A DNA stretch of 64,000 nucleotides from Candidatus Microgenomates bacterium (lineage in GTDB: Bacteria; Patescibacteria; JACPGU01), in assembly GCA_016188915.1 (NCBI GenBank), contig JACPGU010000001.1:134984-198983 (forward strand), given 5' to 3'. The translations under genes and the position numbers were made by a program. Every line of letters starts with the position of its first letter. The stretch's first letter is position 1. The notes beneath the pieces were generated by a model. The model worked only from the letters and a program-made list of their open reading frames with translations, was not told where the DNA came from and made no database searches. Below are positions 51,156-57,663 of the stretch, one piece after another.

Positions 51156-51177
51156 ATCGAGATCAAATGAATAGACC

Positions 51178-51519
51178 CTACCCTGAAATTAAGAGAATTA
51201 TTTTTTCTTGCAGTTCTTTGAAAGTATTATTAGCTACTTTTTCTACAAAAGCAACTCCGCGGCTTTGCCAATCAATACTTTTGAGCTGATCGGACAAAAT
51301 AGCCCCTGTTATTTTCTTGCCGTTGTGCGCGACTTCAAAAGGATATGTTTTTATTTTGGAGGTAACAGGACAAACGAGCGCGAGTCCTGATCTTTCGTTA
51401 TAATCTTTTGGCGAAACAACAACAGCCGGCCTCCTGCCTTTCTGCTCGTGACCAGATGTAGTGTAAAAATCAACCCAAATACAATCTCCTCTTTCGGGAA
51501 CATATTTTGTTTTCACCAC
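51178..51519 (-). CDS. mazF: MazF-family endoribonuclease toxin
   Basis: 113 aa. KTKYVPERGDCIWVDFYTTSGHEQKGRRPAVVVSP is the MazF N-terminus; LVCPVTSKIKTYPFEV and LSDQLKSIDWQSRGVAFVEKV follow in the family order. Cuts single-stranded mRNA at short motifs. Overlaps mazE by 7 bp. Confidence 0.93.
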   Translation of the reverse strand: MVKTKYVPERGDCIWVDFYTTSGHEQKGRRPAVVVSPKDYNERSGLALVCPVTSKIKTYPFEVAHNGKKITGAILSDQLKSIDWQSRGVAFVEKVANNTFKELQEKIILLISG

Positions 51520-51755
51520 ACTTCCTTTCCCTTTGCATCACCCCAACTAATATGTTCCGGCAGATTTTGAGGGGATATTTTCTTGACGAGATCGACTAGA
51601 GTAGTATTTTTTTTCCTAATCGGCTGAACGACTATATGTTTTCTCCCAGCAACGATAGTAACTGCTACTCCTTCTGACAGATGATAGTGTTCGGCAATGT
51701 CTTTGGGTAGACGCACCGCCAGACTATTACCCCACTTTTGAACTTTAGTCGTCAT
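51513..51755 (-). CDS. mazE: MazE-family antitoxin
   Basis: 80 aa. N-terminal AbrB-like swapped hairpin: TTKVQKWGNSLAVRLPKDIAE. C-terminal acidic/Trp region (LPEHISWGDAKGKEVW) would wrap the toxin. Promoter TTGACA (51804-51809), 16-bp spacer, TATACT (51782-51787). Confidence 0.92.
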   Translation of the reverse strand: MTTKVQKWGNSLAVRLPKDIAEHYHLSEGVAVTIVAGRKHIVVQPIRKKNTTLVDLVKKISPQNLPEHISWGDAKGKEVW

Positions 51756-51764
51756 ATGAATTTG

Positions 51765-51783
51765 CTTAGTAGTATCTACTTAG
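51765..51783. promoter_or_regulatory. Likely mazEF operator
   Basis: CTTAGTAG-TAT-CTACTTAG, a near-palindrome overlapping the transcription start, as expected for autorepression by the MazEF complex. A degenerate copy (GTAGTATCTACCTAAGG) lies at about 54534. Confidence 0.5.
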
Positions 51784-51805
51784 TATATACATCCTGCTAT
51801 GACTG

Positions 51806-52828
51806 TCAACTAAGTAATGGGGGCTTTGTGTGCCAATCGGTCGCGTTCTGGAAAGCAATGCCAATAGAGATTAGTTTTTCCAACTTTTTCGCATTTCCAT
51901 GCCCCAAAAGCCCCGAATACGAAGCGAGTGTTTCGGGAGAAGGACATTCCGCTACTCTTTTCATCATACGCCTTTTTGTCGCAGTCCTCAATACTCTGTG
52001 GTCAGGGAAATGCACCCAGCCCAAGAAATCCAGACCGGACGACAAGGTGGCAACGAAAGTTTTGCGCGGATGAAGCTCCAGCTTTAATTTTTCTTTAAGA
52101 AATTCTGCAATTCGCGACAATTCGTTAAAATTCGTGAAATTAGCGACTAGGAAGTCGTCCGCATAACGAACATAATATCGCGCCTTGATCTTGTGCTTTA
52201 CGAATTGGTCAAATTCATTCATATAGACATTGACAAAAAGTTGCGATGTCAGATTGCCCAGAGGTAACCCCATCCCTGCCTTAGTAGAAAAACTGCCGAT
52301 AATCCGCTCCAAAAGCCAGAGAATATCTTTGTCTGGAATATATTGAGCGAGAGTGGCGAGAAGAACATCGTGATCTATGCTGGCAAAAAACTGCTGTATG
52401 TCGCATTTCAAAATCCAACAAGTTTGAGTATCGTTTTTGCTCACTTTGTAATAAAACGCCCTGAATCTATTTATCGCCCTGTGCGTTCCTTTACCCTTTC
52501 TGCAAGAAAAAGAATCGGCTATGAAAACTCGTTCAAAGAATGGATATAGCACCCGATGCACAGCGTGGTGAAGCAGGCGATCTCGCACAGACGCTTTGTG
52601 AATATGTCTCGGTTTTGGATCGCAAATGCGAAATGATTGATAGCTGCCGTGCTCATAAATATGGTTGCGCAAATCGTTGTGCAGATTTAGAATGTTATCC
52701 ATGAGAGACAGGGAAAATTCCTGTACATCCTGTCTTTTTTTCTTGCCCTTCGCAAATTCCTCCCATGCTTCCAACAGGTTTTCAATACTAATAATATCGG
52801 AAAAGCTATGACTCAATTGAATCCTCAT
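51806..52828 (-). CDS. DGR reverse transcriptase with a gatA-derived C-terminal tail
   Basis: 340 aa. RT motifs in order: Asp143 in KCDIQQFFASID, GLPLGNLTSQ at 187-196 (the DGR form, in place of the QG motif of retrons and group II introns), YADD at 222-225, and LDFLGWVHFP. It copies TR RNA with adenine errors to rewrite VR. Residues 317-340 (EKLISIGIAFQNATDWHTK...) are not RT sequence: they are the GatA C-terminus, fused in frame at 51831-51880. Divergent from avd, with a 10-bp G/C run 10 bp upstream of ATG 52828. Confidence 0.92.
   Translation of the reverse strand: MRIQLSHSFSDIISIENLLEAWEEFAKGKKKRQDVQEFSLSLMDNILNLHNDLRNHIYEHGSYQSFRICDPKPRHIHKASVRDRLLHHAVHRVLYPFFERVFIADSFSCRKGKGTHRAINRFRAFYYKVSKNDTQTCWILKCDIQQFFASIDHDVLLATLAQYIPDKDILWLLERIIGSFSTKAGMGLPLGNLTSQLFVNVYMNEFDQFVKHKIKARYYVRYADDFLVANFTNFNELSRIAEFLKEKLKLELHPRKTFVATLSSGLDFLGWVHFPDHRVLRTATKRRMMKRVAECPSPETLASYSGLLGHGNAKKLEKLISIGIAFQNATDWHTKPPLLS
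51831..51880 (-). repeat. Displaced gatA 3' end, copy 2, fused to the RT gene
   Basis: 26 bp (51831-51856) identical to the live gatA end, keeping the GatA reading frame. It forms the last codons of the RT gene. Confidence 0.9.
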
Positions 52829-52838
52829 CTTTTAAGTA

Positions 52839-52848
52839 CCCCCCCCCC
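52839..52848. repeat. C10/G10 homopolymer between RT and avd
   Basis: Ten C on the plus strand in the 34-bp gap between the divergent starts, next to both ribosome-site regions. Long G tracts are slippage-prone. Confidence 0.85.
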
Positions 52849-52862
52849 GACAGGTTTTGCCG

Positions 52863-53189
52863 GTGATTACAAAGTCTGTTGAGATATACAAGCTTTGGCA
52901 CGAATTTGTTCCTCATTTTCCCAAAACTTCTCGCTATACTCTGGGAAGCAAAATTGACGCTTCGTTGATAGAAATAGCCGAATCTATTTTGATTGCTAGC
53001 CAAACGAAAAAGGAATTGAAGTTACCGCATATCCTCCATGCTTCGACAAAACTCAATCTCGTGAAGTTTTTCTTGCAAGTCACATGGGAAATCAAAGCGA
53101 TAGACGGCAAGAAATATATTGCGCTTTCGACAAAATTGGATGAATTAGGCCGTATGCTTGGTGGATGGATCAAGCAAACTGTCAACTAA
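52863..53189 (+). CDS. avd: DGR accessory variability determinant (Avd)
   Basis: 108 aa from GTG 52863, with CAGG 8 bp upstream; TTG 52857 is an alternative. Four-helix bundle: YKLWHEFVPHFPKTSRYTLG, then IAESILIASQTKKELKLPHI, LNLVKFFLQVTWEIKAI and LSTKLDELGRMLGGWIKQ. Avd forms a basic pentamer that binds the RT and template RNA. Unlike most DGRs it is on the opposite strand from the RT. Confidence 0.88.
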   Translation: MITKSVEIYKLWHEFVPHFPKTSRYTLGSKIDASLIEIAESILIASQTKKELKLPHILHASTKLNLVKFFLQVTWEIKAIDGKKYIALSTKLDELGRMLGGWIKQTVN

Positions 53190-53208
53190 AACCCGCCAGA
53201 GAGGCGGG
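53188..53208 (-). terminator. Terminator 3' of the template repeat
   Basis: CCCGCC/GGCGGG stem, TCTCT loop, then TTTTAG on the minus strand; 15 nt past the TR end. It suggests TR is made as a defined RNA. Confidence 0.65.
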
Positions 53209-53222
53209 AAACGAATATACTT

Positions 53223-53345
53223 GCGGACAGCGGCAAAACGCCAGTTGTCATTCCAGTCATTGTCGAAATAGTTGAGGTTCGCCTTGCGCTTCGAATCGTT
53301 CTCGTAGAGGCACACAACCATCAGGTTGCCGTTCGGGTTCTGCCA
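53223..53345 (-). ncRNA. DGR template repeat (TR)
   Basis: 123 bp pairing with VR at 53705-53827, offset 482 with no indel. Read on the minus strand it is rich in AAC/AAT codons (NPNGN, NLNYFDNDWNDNW). 14 of the 15 TR-VR differences are at A in this copy; the other is T to G. A frame of 149 codons from 53594 runs through it, but it has no Shine-Dalgarno and overlaps avd, so the stretch is probably a non-coding template RNA ending at the hairpin at 53188. Confidence 0.85.
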
Positions 53346-53612
53346 GTATTGTACGAAATACCATCCTTGCCACCACCCATCGAATACTCTCCGGGCTGAA
53401 TCGTATTTGTGATCAGATGGCTTTACGCCACCCATCAACCAGTATATCGCACCGAGTATCTTCATTTTTTGAAAGAATACATTGCCAGACACCAACGCAA
53501 GGCGTACCCAGCGTTGCTCTGCCAACAATGATTCTAGAATTCGACCGCTTGTAGCCGTAACCACAAACTTGTTTGGTCTAATATCCACAACCATCGTAGC
53601 ATATTTTGAGAC

Positions 53613-53647
53613 AAAAAAAGACTCTTACTTTTTGCGAAGCAAGAGTC
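53613..53647 (-). terminator. Hairpin downstream of VR
   Basis: GACTCTT/AAGAGTC stem then TTTTTTT on the minus strand; 58-92 nt past the VR end. It ends the target mRNA and could also be the downstream hairpin that many DGRs need for retrohoming. Confidence 0.75.
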
Positions 53648-53683
53648 AAGAGTTTCAAGTCATCGAGATGAGGAGCAAGGCTT

Positions 53684-54277
53684 CTAGGCCTCGAGTTTCT
53701 CCTCGCGGACAGCGGCAAAACGCCAGTCGCCATGCCAGTCACCGTCGAAAAAGCCGAGGTTCGCCCTGCGCTTCGAATCGTCCTCGCCGAGGCACACAAC
53801 CATCAGGTTGCCGCGCGGGTACTGCCAAGTCTGGCCAAGAGCCACAATCGGGAATTCCCGTTGCAGGTCTGGCTGGGCCTTCCCGAGAGCCAGAAGCTTT
53901 GTCGCGTTGGCAGGGCGATAACCTTCTTTTGCCATCTCGGCAATGGCATTTTTCGATGACATCCATTTGCCGAAGTGGAAGAGAGTGATTTCTCCCTCCC
54001 CTGCTTCCGTCCCGACGACTGGAAAATGCTCGTCGGTGATGTCCTCGTTCATCCAGTCGTACTCGCCCTCTTTGAGCATCTGGGCAATGGTCTTACCACA
54101 GTCGAGGACGACCTTGTAGGTGGGGCGAAGGAGGGTTTTGGCAAACTCCACCAGTTTGCAAAAAGCTTCATGGTTGTGGGTGAAAAACTCCAACAGTTTT
54201 ACCGTAAAGCCCGCCTTCTGCGCCGCCTGCAGAAACTCGTGTGCCTTTGCCACTGCTTTACTGATTTCTCCTAACAT
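53684..54277 (-). CDS. DGR target protein with variable C-terminus, 197 aa
   Basis: ATG 54277 (MLGEISKAVAKAHEFLQ), AAAGGAAA upstream. Helical N-terminal half (to about 70) and a C-terminal domain that ends in the VR: WQYPRGNLMVVCLGEDDSKR through DGDWHGDWRFAAVR. The VR occupies residues 151-191; only six residues follow. Variable positions are Tyr, Arg, Gly, Asp, Phe and His where TR has Asn/Tyr/Lys. Probably a C-type-lectin-like ligand binder. No signal peptide is visible. Confidence 0.85.
   Translation of the reverse strand: MLGEISKAVAKAHEFLQAAQKAGFTVKLLEFFTHNHEAFCKLVEFAKTLLRPTYKVVLDCGKTIAQMLKEGEYDWMNEDITDEHFPVVGTEAGEGEITLFHFGKWMSSKNAIAEMAKEGYRPANATKLLALGKAQPDLQREFPIVALGQTWQYPRGNLMVVCLGEDDSKRRANLGFFDGDWHGDWRFAAVREEKLEA
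53705..53827 (-). repeat. DGR variable repeat (VR)
   Basis: 123 bp. Changes from TR, by codon: AAC-TAC, AAC-CGC, TAC-GGC, AAC-GAC, AAG-AGG, AAC-GGC, TAT-TTT, AAT-GGT, AAT-CAT, GAC-GGC, AAC-GAC. The last 22 bp (CTGGCGTTTTGCCGCTGTCC...) are identical in TR and VR, as expected of the initiation of mutagenic homing site. Confidence 0.9.
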
Positions 54278-54346
54278 GGCCGTTTCCTTTCTGACGCACC
54301 CCTTTGGGACACACCAATCGAACACTCCGCAACCAGCACATCAGAT

Positions 54347-54414
54347 TTAGCTACGGATTTGGGTCTCCGCCAGGTTCAAATCGTGTCTAGGCAGACCCCC
54401 AAATCCGCAGCTAA
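54347..54414 (-). promoter_or_regulatory. Large stem-loop in the leader of the DGR target gene
   Basis: About 20-bp arms (TTAGCTGCGGATTTGG and complement with one G-U and a bulge) in the ~210-nt leader. Confidence 0.75.
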
Positions 54415-54450
54415 CGACTACTTAGCGATTAAGCCACTAAGTGAATTTAA

Positions 54451-54467
54451 TGATTTTTCAAGGAACT
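54451..54467 (-). promoter_or_regulatory. boxA-like element in the leader of the DGR target gene
   Basis: Minus strand AGTTCCTTGAAAAATCA, between promoter and stem-loop, same order as in the second target gene. Confidence 0.45.
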
Positions 54468-54481
54468 CTTCTCTATCTTTT

Positions 54482-54520
54482 CGATACTCCAAGTATCGCA
54501 TATATTATTCTATTTGTCAA
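54482..54520 (-). promoter_or_regulatory. Promoter of the DGR target gene with palindrome on the -10
   Basis: TTGACA (54515-54520), 17-bp spacer, GATACT (54492-54497). CGATACT-TGG-AGTATCG (54482-54498) is a perfect palindrome covering the -10 box and start site: a likely operator. Confidence 0.75.
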
Positions 54521-54545
54521 TAGTTTTATTGTAGTATCTACCTAA

Positions 54546-54690
54546 GGACAAGCTATTTTAAGTAATGGGGAACTTCGTATGCCAATCGGTCGCGTTCTGG
54601 AAAGCGATACCGGCGGAGATTAATTTTTCCTCGCCAAAGTGGGGGCCGAGTATCCGCAAGCCTACAGGTAGACCTTCTGATTCCAGACCT
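54546..54690 (-). pseudogene. Displaced gatA 3' end, copy 3
   Basis: Reads GLPVGLRILGPHFGEEKLIS then AFQNATDWHTKFPIT and stop. It contains the 33-bp block (54573-54605) identical to the live gatA. The 54278-54844 gap holds this piece, the DGR target leader, a 37-bp repeat and a truncated HEPN-like start. Confidence 0.92.
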
Positions 54691-54699
54691 GCCTCGCCG

Positions 54700-54736
54700 G
54701 CCCGCTTCGCCCAAGCGGAAGCAGAGGTGAGCAGGC
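54700..54736. repeat. 37-bp GC-rich interspersed repeat, copy 2
   Basis: 35 of 37 positions match 19344-19380. Confidence 0.8.
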
Positions 54737-54802
54737 GGGTTGCAGATTGTCGGGATTATTTTTTGGAGCAATAAGCCCGCTCCGACTACTCGGAACAAAA
54801 AC

Positions 54803-54842
54803 GGGGGTAAAAAGTTTTTTGAGGAAGGAAAAAATGCTCATA
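54803..54842 (-). pseudogene. Truncated 5' end of a HEPN-like gene, copy 2
   Basis: Minus strand opens MSIFSFLKKLFTPVF, matching MSFLSFLKKLLTPSF of the complete gene at 49251, then diverges into repeat sequence. Confidence 0.7.
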
Positions 54843-54844
54843 AC

Positions 54845-55675
54845 TTATTTTATCCTTTTTTTATTTTTGTGGCTACTGGAAGATATTACCGACCGCCCTG
54901 TTCTTTTTTCTAGCTCTCTCCTTGCTACTCCGGCTACATTACCGCCTTTTTGCGCGACTTCTTTATTTTTGATAAAAGTATCAGGTTGTTCTTTTTTGGA
55001 GATTTCGGTCGTGGATACTTCGGCTAACATATTGAGAACCAATTCAAGATTGGTCATATTGTCTCGCAAATTTCCTTTTTGCAAATCTTTCAGCCCCTTG
55101 TAATCTTTGGTTTTTAGCCCCGCCCAAGCAAAAGTGATTTCATCAGTCAAAATAGCGAATTCTTGATTGGTCTCAATACCGCGTTCCTGCCATTCGTTAG
55201 TTAGATCTTTGCGAATTTCAATACTTTTCAAACGCAAATCAACCCAATCTTTGGAATAACCTTTTTGTAAATATGTTCGAAGCGCCCGCTGGATAGCCAG
55301 CTCTGGATCTTCGGTCTCTTCTACTCTCTCATAGCCAACACGCGCCAACCAAAGCTTGAACGGTTCGGCTTTTGGAGAAGGGATAGACTGGATAATACGA
55401 AACATAGTTTCGGTATCAGCAACATCAGTTAAGCGCATTTTGCCATCGGGAGCGATCATCTTCAAACCGTTACATTTTGTAACGGTTTCGCTAGAGCCCT
55501 CGTCAATAAGCCGCTTTTTGAACACTCGCCAATAAACCTGCGGGTTATTACTACCAGTCAGAACCGCTATTATGTCCACAACCGAAAAATACCACTTTTC
55601 TTTTTCATTATCCCAATGGCGACGAATCTGTTGACCTTCAAAAATCGCTAATTTTTTATTTTCTTTTTTCAACAT
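54845..55675 (-). CDS. Bro-N / phage antirepressor-like protein
   Basis: 276 aa. The Bro-N type N-terminal domain (residues 8-110) includes QQIRRHWDNEKEKWYFSVVDIIAVLT and MRLTDVADTETMFRIIQSIPS. It is followed by a helical C-terminal domain (KAEPFKLWLARVGYERVEE, GNLRDNMTNLELVLNMLAE) and a Lys/Ser-rich tail. Such proteins are phage or mobile-element regulators. It sits 4 bp after the gatA stop, i.e. it is the most recent cassette in the array. Confidence 0.85.
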   Translation of the reverse strand: MLKKENKKLAIFEGQQIRRHWDNEKEKWYFSVVDIIAVLTGSNNPQVYWRVFKKRLIDEGSSETVTKCNGLKMIAPDGKMRLTDVADTETMFRIIQSIPSPKAEPFKLWLARVGYERVEETEDPELAIQRALRTYLQKGYSKDWVDLRLKSIEIRKDLTNEWQERGIETNQEFAILTDEITFAWAGLKTKDYKGLKDLQKGNLRDNMTNLELVLNMLAEVSTTEISKKEQPDTFIKNKEVAQKGGNVAGVARRELEKRTGRSVISSSSHKNKKRIK

Positions 55676-55679
55676 ATTG

Positions 55680-57197
55680 TCATTTTATCTCTGGATACTT
55701 CGTATGCCAATCGGTCGCGTTCTGGAAAGCGATACCGGCGGAGAGGAGTTTTTCTTCGCCGAATCTTGGTCCTAAAACTTGTAATCCTACGGGAAGACCT
55801 TTCGCGGTAAATCCGGCAGGAATGCTCATTCCGCAAATACCGGCCAGATTGGCGGAAATGGTGTAAATATCCGCCAAATACATCGAGAGTGGGTCGTCTT
55901 TTTTCTCCCCTATTTTGAAGGCGGGAAAGGGCGAGACGGGCGTCATCAGCAAATCCACTTGCTCAAAAATATCGTCAAAGTCATTCTTAATCAACGCGCG
56001 CGCGCTCTGCGCTTTTTTGTAATAAGCGTCGTAGTAGCCGGCGGAAAGCTCAAAAGTGCCGAGGATGATTTTTCTTTTCGCCTCATCGCCGAGATATTGG
56101 GAACGGGTTTTGATATACACCTCCGCTAGATTTGAGATTTGAGATTTGAGATTTGAGATTTTTATGGCGCTGGCGCCATATTTGATTCCATCGTAGCGCG
56201 CGAGATTGGAACTCACCTCCCCCATCACGATGAGGTAATACGCGGGAATAGCGTATTCGGTATGCGGGAGCGATACTTCCACGATCTGGGCACCGAGCTT
56301 CCGATATTCCTCCACCGCATCCAACACAATCTTTTTCACCTCCGGATCCAGTCCTGTGGCGAAATATTCTTTGGGAAGACCTATTTTTAGAGATTGTAGA
56401 TTGTAGATTGTAGATTGTAGATTTCTTTGATTAGAATTCAAATCTGAAATCTGAAATCTGAAATCTGAAATATCCCCAACCGTCGTCGAGTCCAATTCAT
56501 CAACTCCTGCTATCGCTTCCAGCACGATCCCAATATCTTCCGCCGACTTTCCCATCGGCCCAATCTGATCCAGTGATGAGCCGTAGGGTATGGCGCCATA
56601 GCGCGAAACCCGACCATAACTGGGCTTCAGACCGGTGATGGAACACATGGACGCCGGCTGGCGAATAGACCCTCCGGTGTCGGTCCCGAGCGCGAAAACG
56701 CAAAAGTCAGCGGAAAGAGCTGCCGCCGAACCGCCCGATGATCCGCCCGGAACGCGCGTTTTGTCCCAAGGATTTTTGGTGATTTGATACGCTGAATTTT
56801 CCGTGGAGGAACCCATGGCAAATTCGTCGCAATTTAATTTCCCCAGCATTACCGCGCCGGCTTCTTCTAATTTTTCAATAACAGTCGCCGAATAGGGCGG
56901 GATATAACCCTGCAAGATTTTTGAAGCGGCCGTCGTCTCTATCCCTTCGGTTAAAATAACGTCTTTGACCGCGAACGGTATGCCGTCCAGCATCCCCCGC
57001 TTTTTGCCGGACTTTATCCTCTCGTCCGCCTCACCGGCCTTTTGGAGCGCGTACTCTTCCGCCACTAGCAAAAAAGCGCCAATGTCGGCATCGTATTTTT
57101 TGATGCGGTCAAGATAATACTTCGTCAAATCAACACTGGTGGTTTTCCCAGCGTCGAGAAGTTCGGAGGCGGATCTGATAGTTAGACGTTCAAACAT
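55680..57197 (-). CDS. gatA: Aspartyl/glutamyl-tRNA amidotransferase subunit A
   Basis: Amidase releasing ammonia from glutamine for GatB. 505 aa from ATG 57197. Catalytic triad: Lys78 (AVKDV), Ser153 (GGSSGG) and Ser177 (GTDTGGSIRQ). Two stretches are encoded by microsatellite repeats (56132-56162, ATTTGAG units, and 56392-56470, TAGATTG and CTGAAAT units), giving SDFRFQISDLNSNQ and ISNLKSQISNL; these are insertions relative to the family. The 3' end (55698-55730) is the sequence copied at three displaced sites. Confidence 0.96.
   Translation of the reverse strand: MFERLTIRSASELLDAGKTTSVDLTKYYLDRIKKYDADIGAFLLVAEEYALQKAGEADERIKSGKKRGMLDGIPFAVKDVILTEGIETTAASKILQGYIPPYSATVIEKLEEAGAVMLGKLNCDEFAMGSSTENSAYQITKNPWDKTRVPGGSSGGSAAALSADFCVFALGTDTGGSIRQPASMCSITGLKPSYGRVSRYGAIPYGSSLDQIGPMGKSAEDIGIVLEAIAGVDELDSTTVGDISDFRFQISDLNSNQRNLQSTIYNLQSLKIGLPKEYFATGLDPEVKKIVLDAVEEYRKLGAQIVEVSLPHTEYAIPAYYLIVMGEVSSNLARYDGIKYGASAIKISNLKSQISNLAEVYIKTRSQYLGDEAKRKIILGTFELSAGYYDAYYKKAQSARALIKNDFDDIFEQVDLLMTPVSPFPAFKIGEKKDDPLSMYLADIYTISANLAGICGMSIPAGFTAKGLPVGLQVLGPRFGEEKLLSAGIAFQNATDWHTKYPEIK
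56132..56162. repeat. ATTTGAG microsatellite inside gatA
   Basis: About four tandem ATTTGAG units in frame, the same sequence type as the intergenic repeats at 35340-35385. Confidence 0.85.
56392..56470. repeat. TAGATTG and CTGAAAT microsatellites inside gatA
   Basis: Two adjacent tandem runs of heptamers, in frame. Confidence 0.85.
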
Positions 57198-57210
57198 GGT
57201 TAGAGGGATT

Positions 57211-57663
57211 TTAGCCAGCCAGGTAATCTTCAATAACAATTATTTTGATGCTTTTGTCCTTTATTTTTTGCAGTTCTCTGTCGTTGGTTATGAAAACTTT
57301 TGCTCTACCATAAATAGCGTTGGCGTAACAAATACTGTCCATCGGCCTAATACCGAATTTTGCTCTGATCTGCGCCGCTTTGTTCAAAATAGCTACATTG
57401 GTTGGATAGATTTTCAGATTCGGCATATTCAAGAACAATTGAATATAATCTTTGGGATCTAGTCCTTTTTTGTAAGAACCGGCCAGCACTTCAAAGAGAG
57501 ATAGATTGGAAATGTGGGCGACATTTTTCCCGTGGCTAATCCTGTCAAATATTGTTTCGCAAATGTCCGCGTATTTTTTGTTTTCTTCAAAAAGATATAT
57601 AAAAACCATCGTATCAATGCCGATATTTTTGTTTTTGTCCAAAATACTAATAATCTTTTTCAT
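57211..57663 (-). CDS. PIN-domain toxin (VapC-like)
   Basis: 150 aa. IGIDTMVFIYLFEENKKY carries the first metal-binding Asp, LSLFEVLAGSYKKG the Glu, and RPMDSICYANAI with FITNDREL the two later acidic residues. Predicted Mg-dependent ribonuclease. Its start overlaps the antitoxin stop by 4 bp. Inserted between gatC and gatA. Confidence 0.88.
   Translation of the reverse strand: MKKIISILDKNKNIGIDTMVFIYLFEENKKYADICETIFDRISHGKNVAHISNLSLFEVLAGSYKKGLDPKDYIQLFLNMPNLKIYPTNVAILNKAAQIRAKFGIRPMDSICYANAIYGRAKVFITNDRELQKIKDKSIKIIVIEDYLAG

Noticed and set aside
51806..52828. Retron or group II intron reverse transcriptase
   Set aside because: The GLPLGNLTSQ motif, the Avd gene and the TR/VR pair identify a DGR. 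No intron domain V or msr-msd structure was seen.
53145..53594. 149-codon minus-strand frame through the template repeat
   Set aside because: No ribosome site, overlaps avd and the TR terminator, and its Asn-rich part is explained by TR. A remnant of a former target gene is possible.
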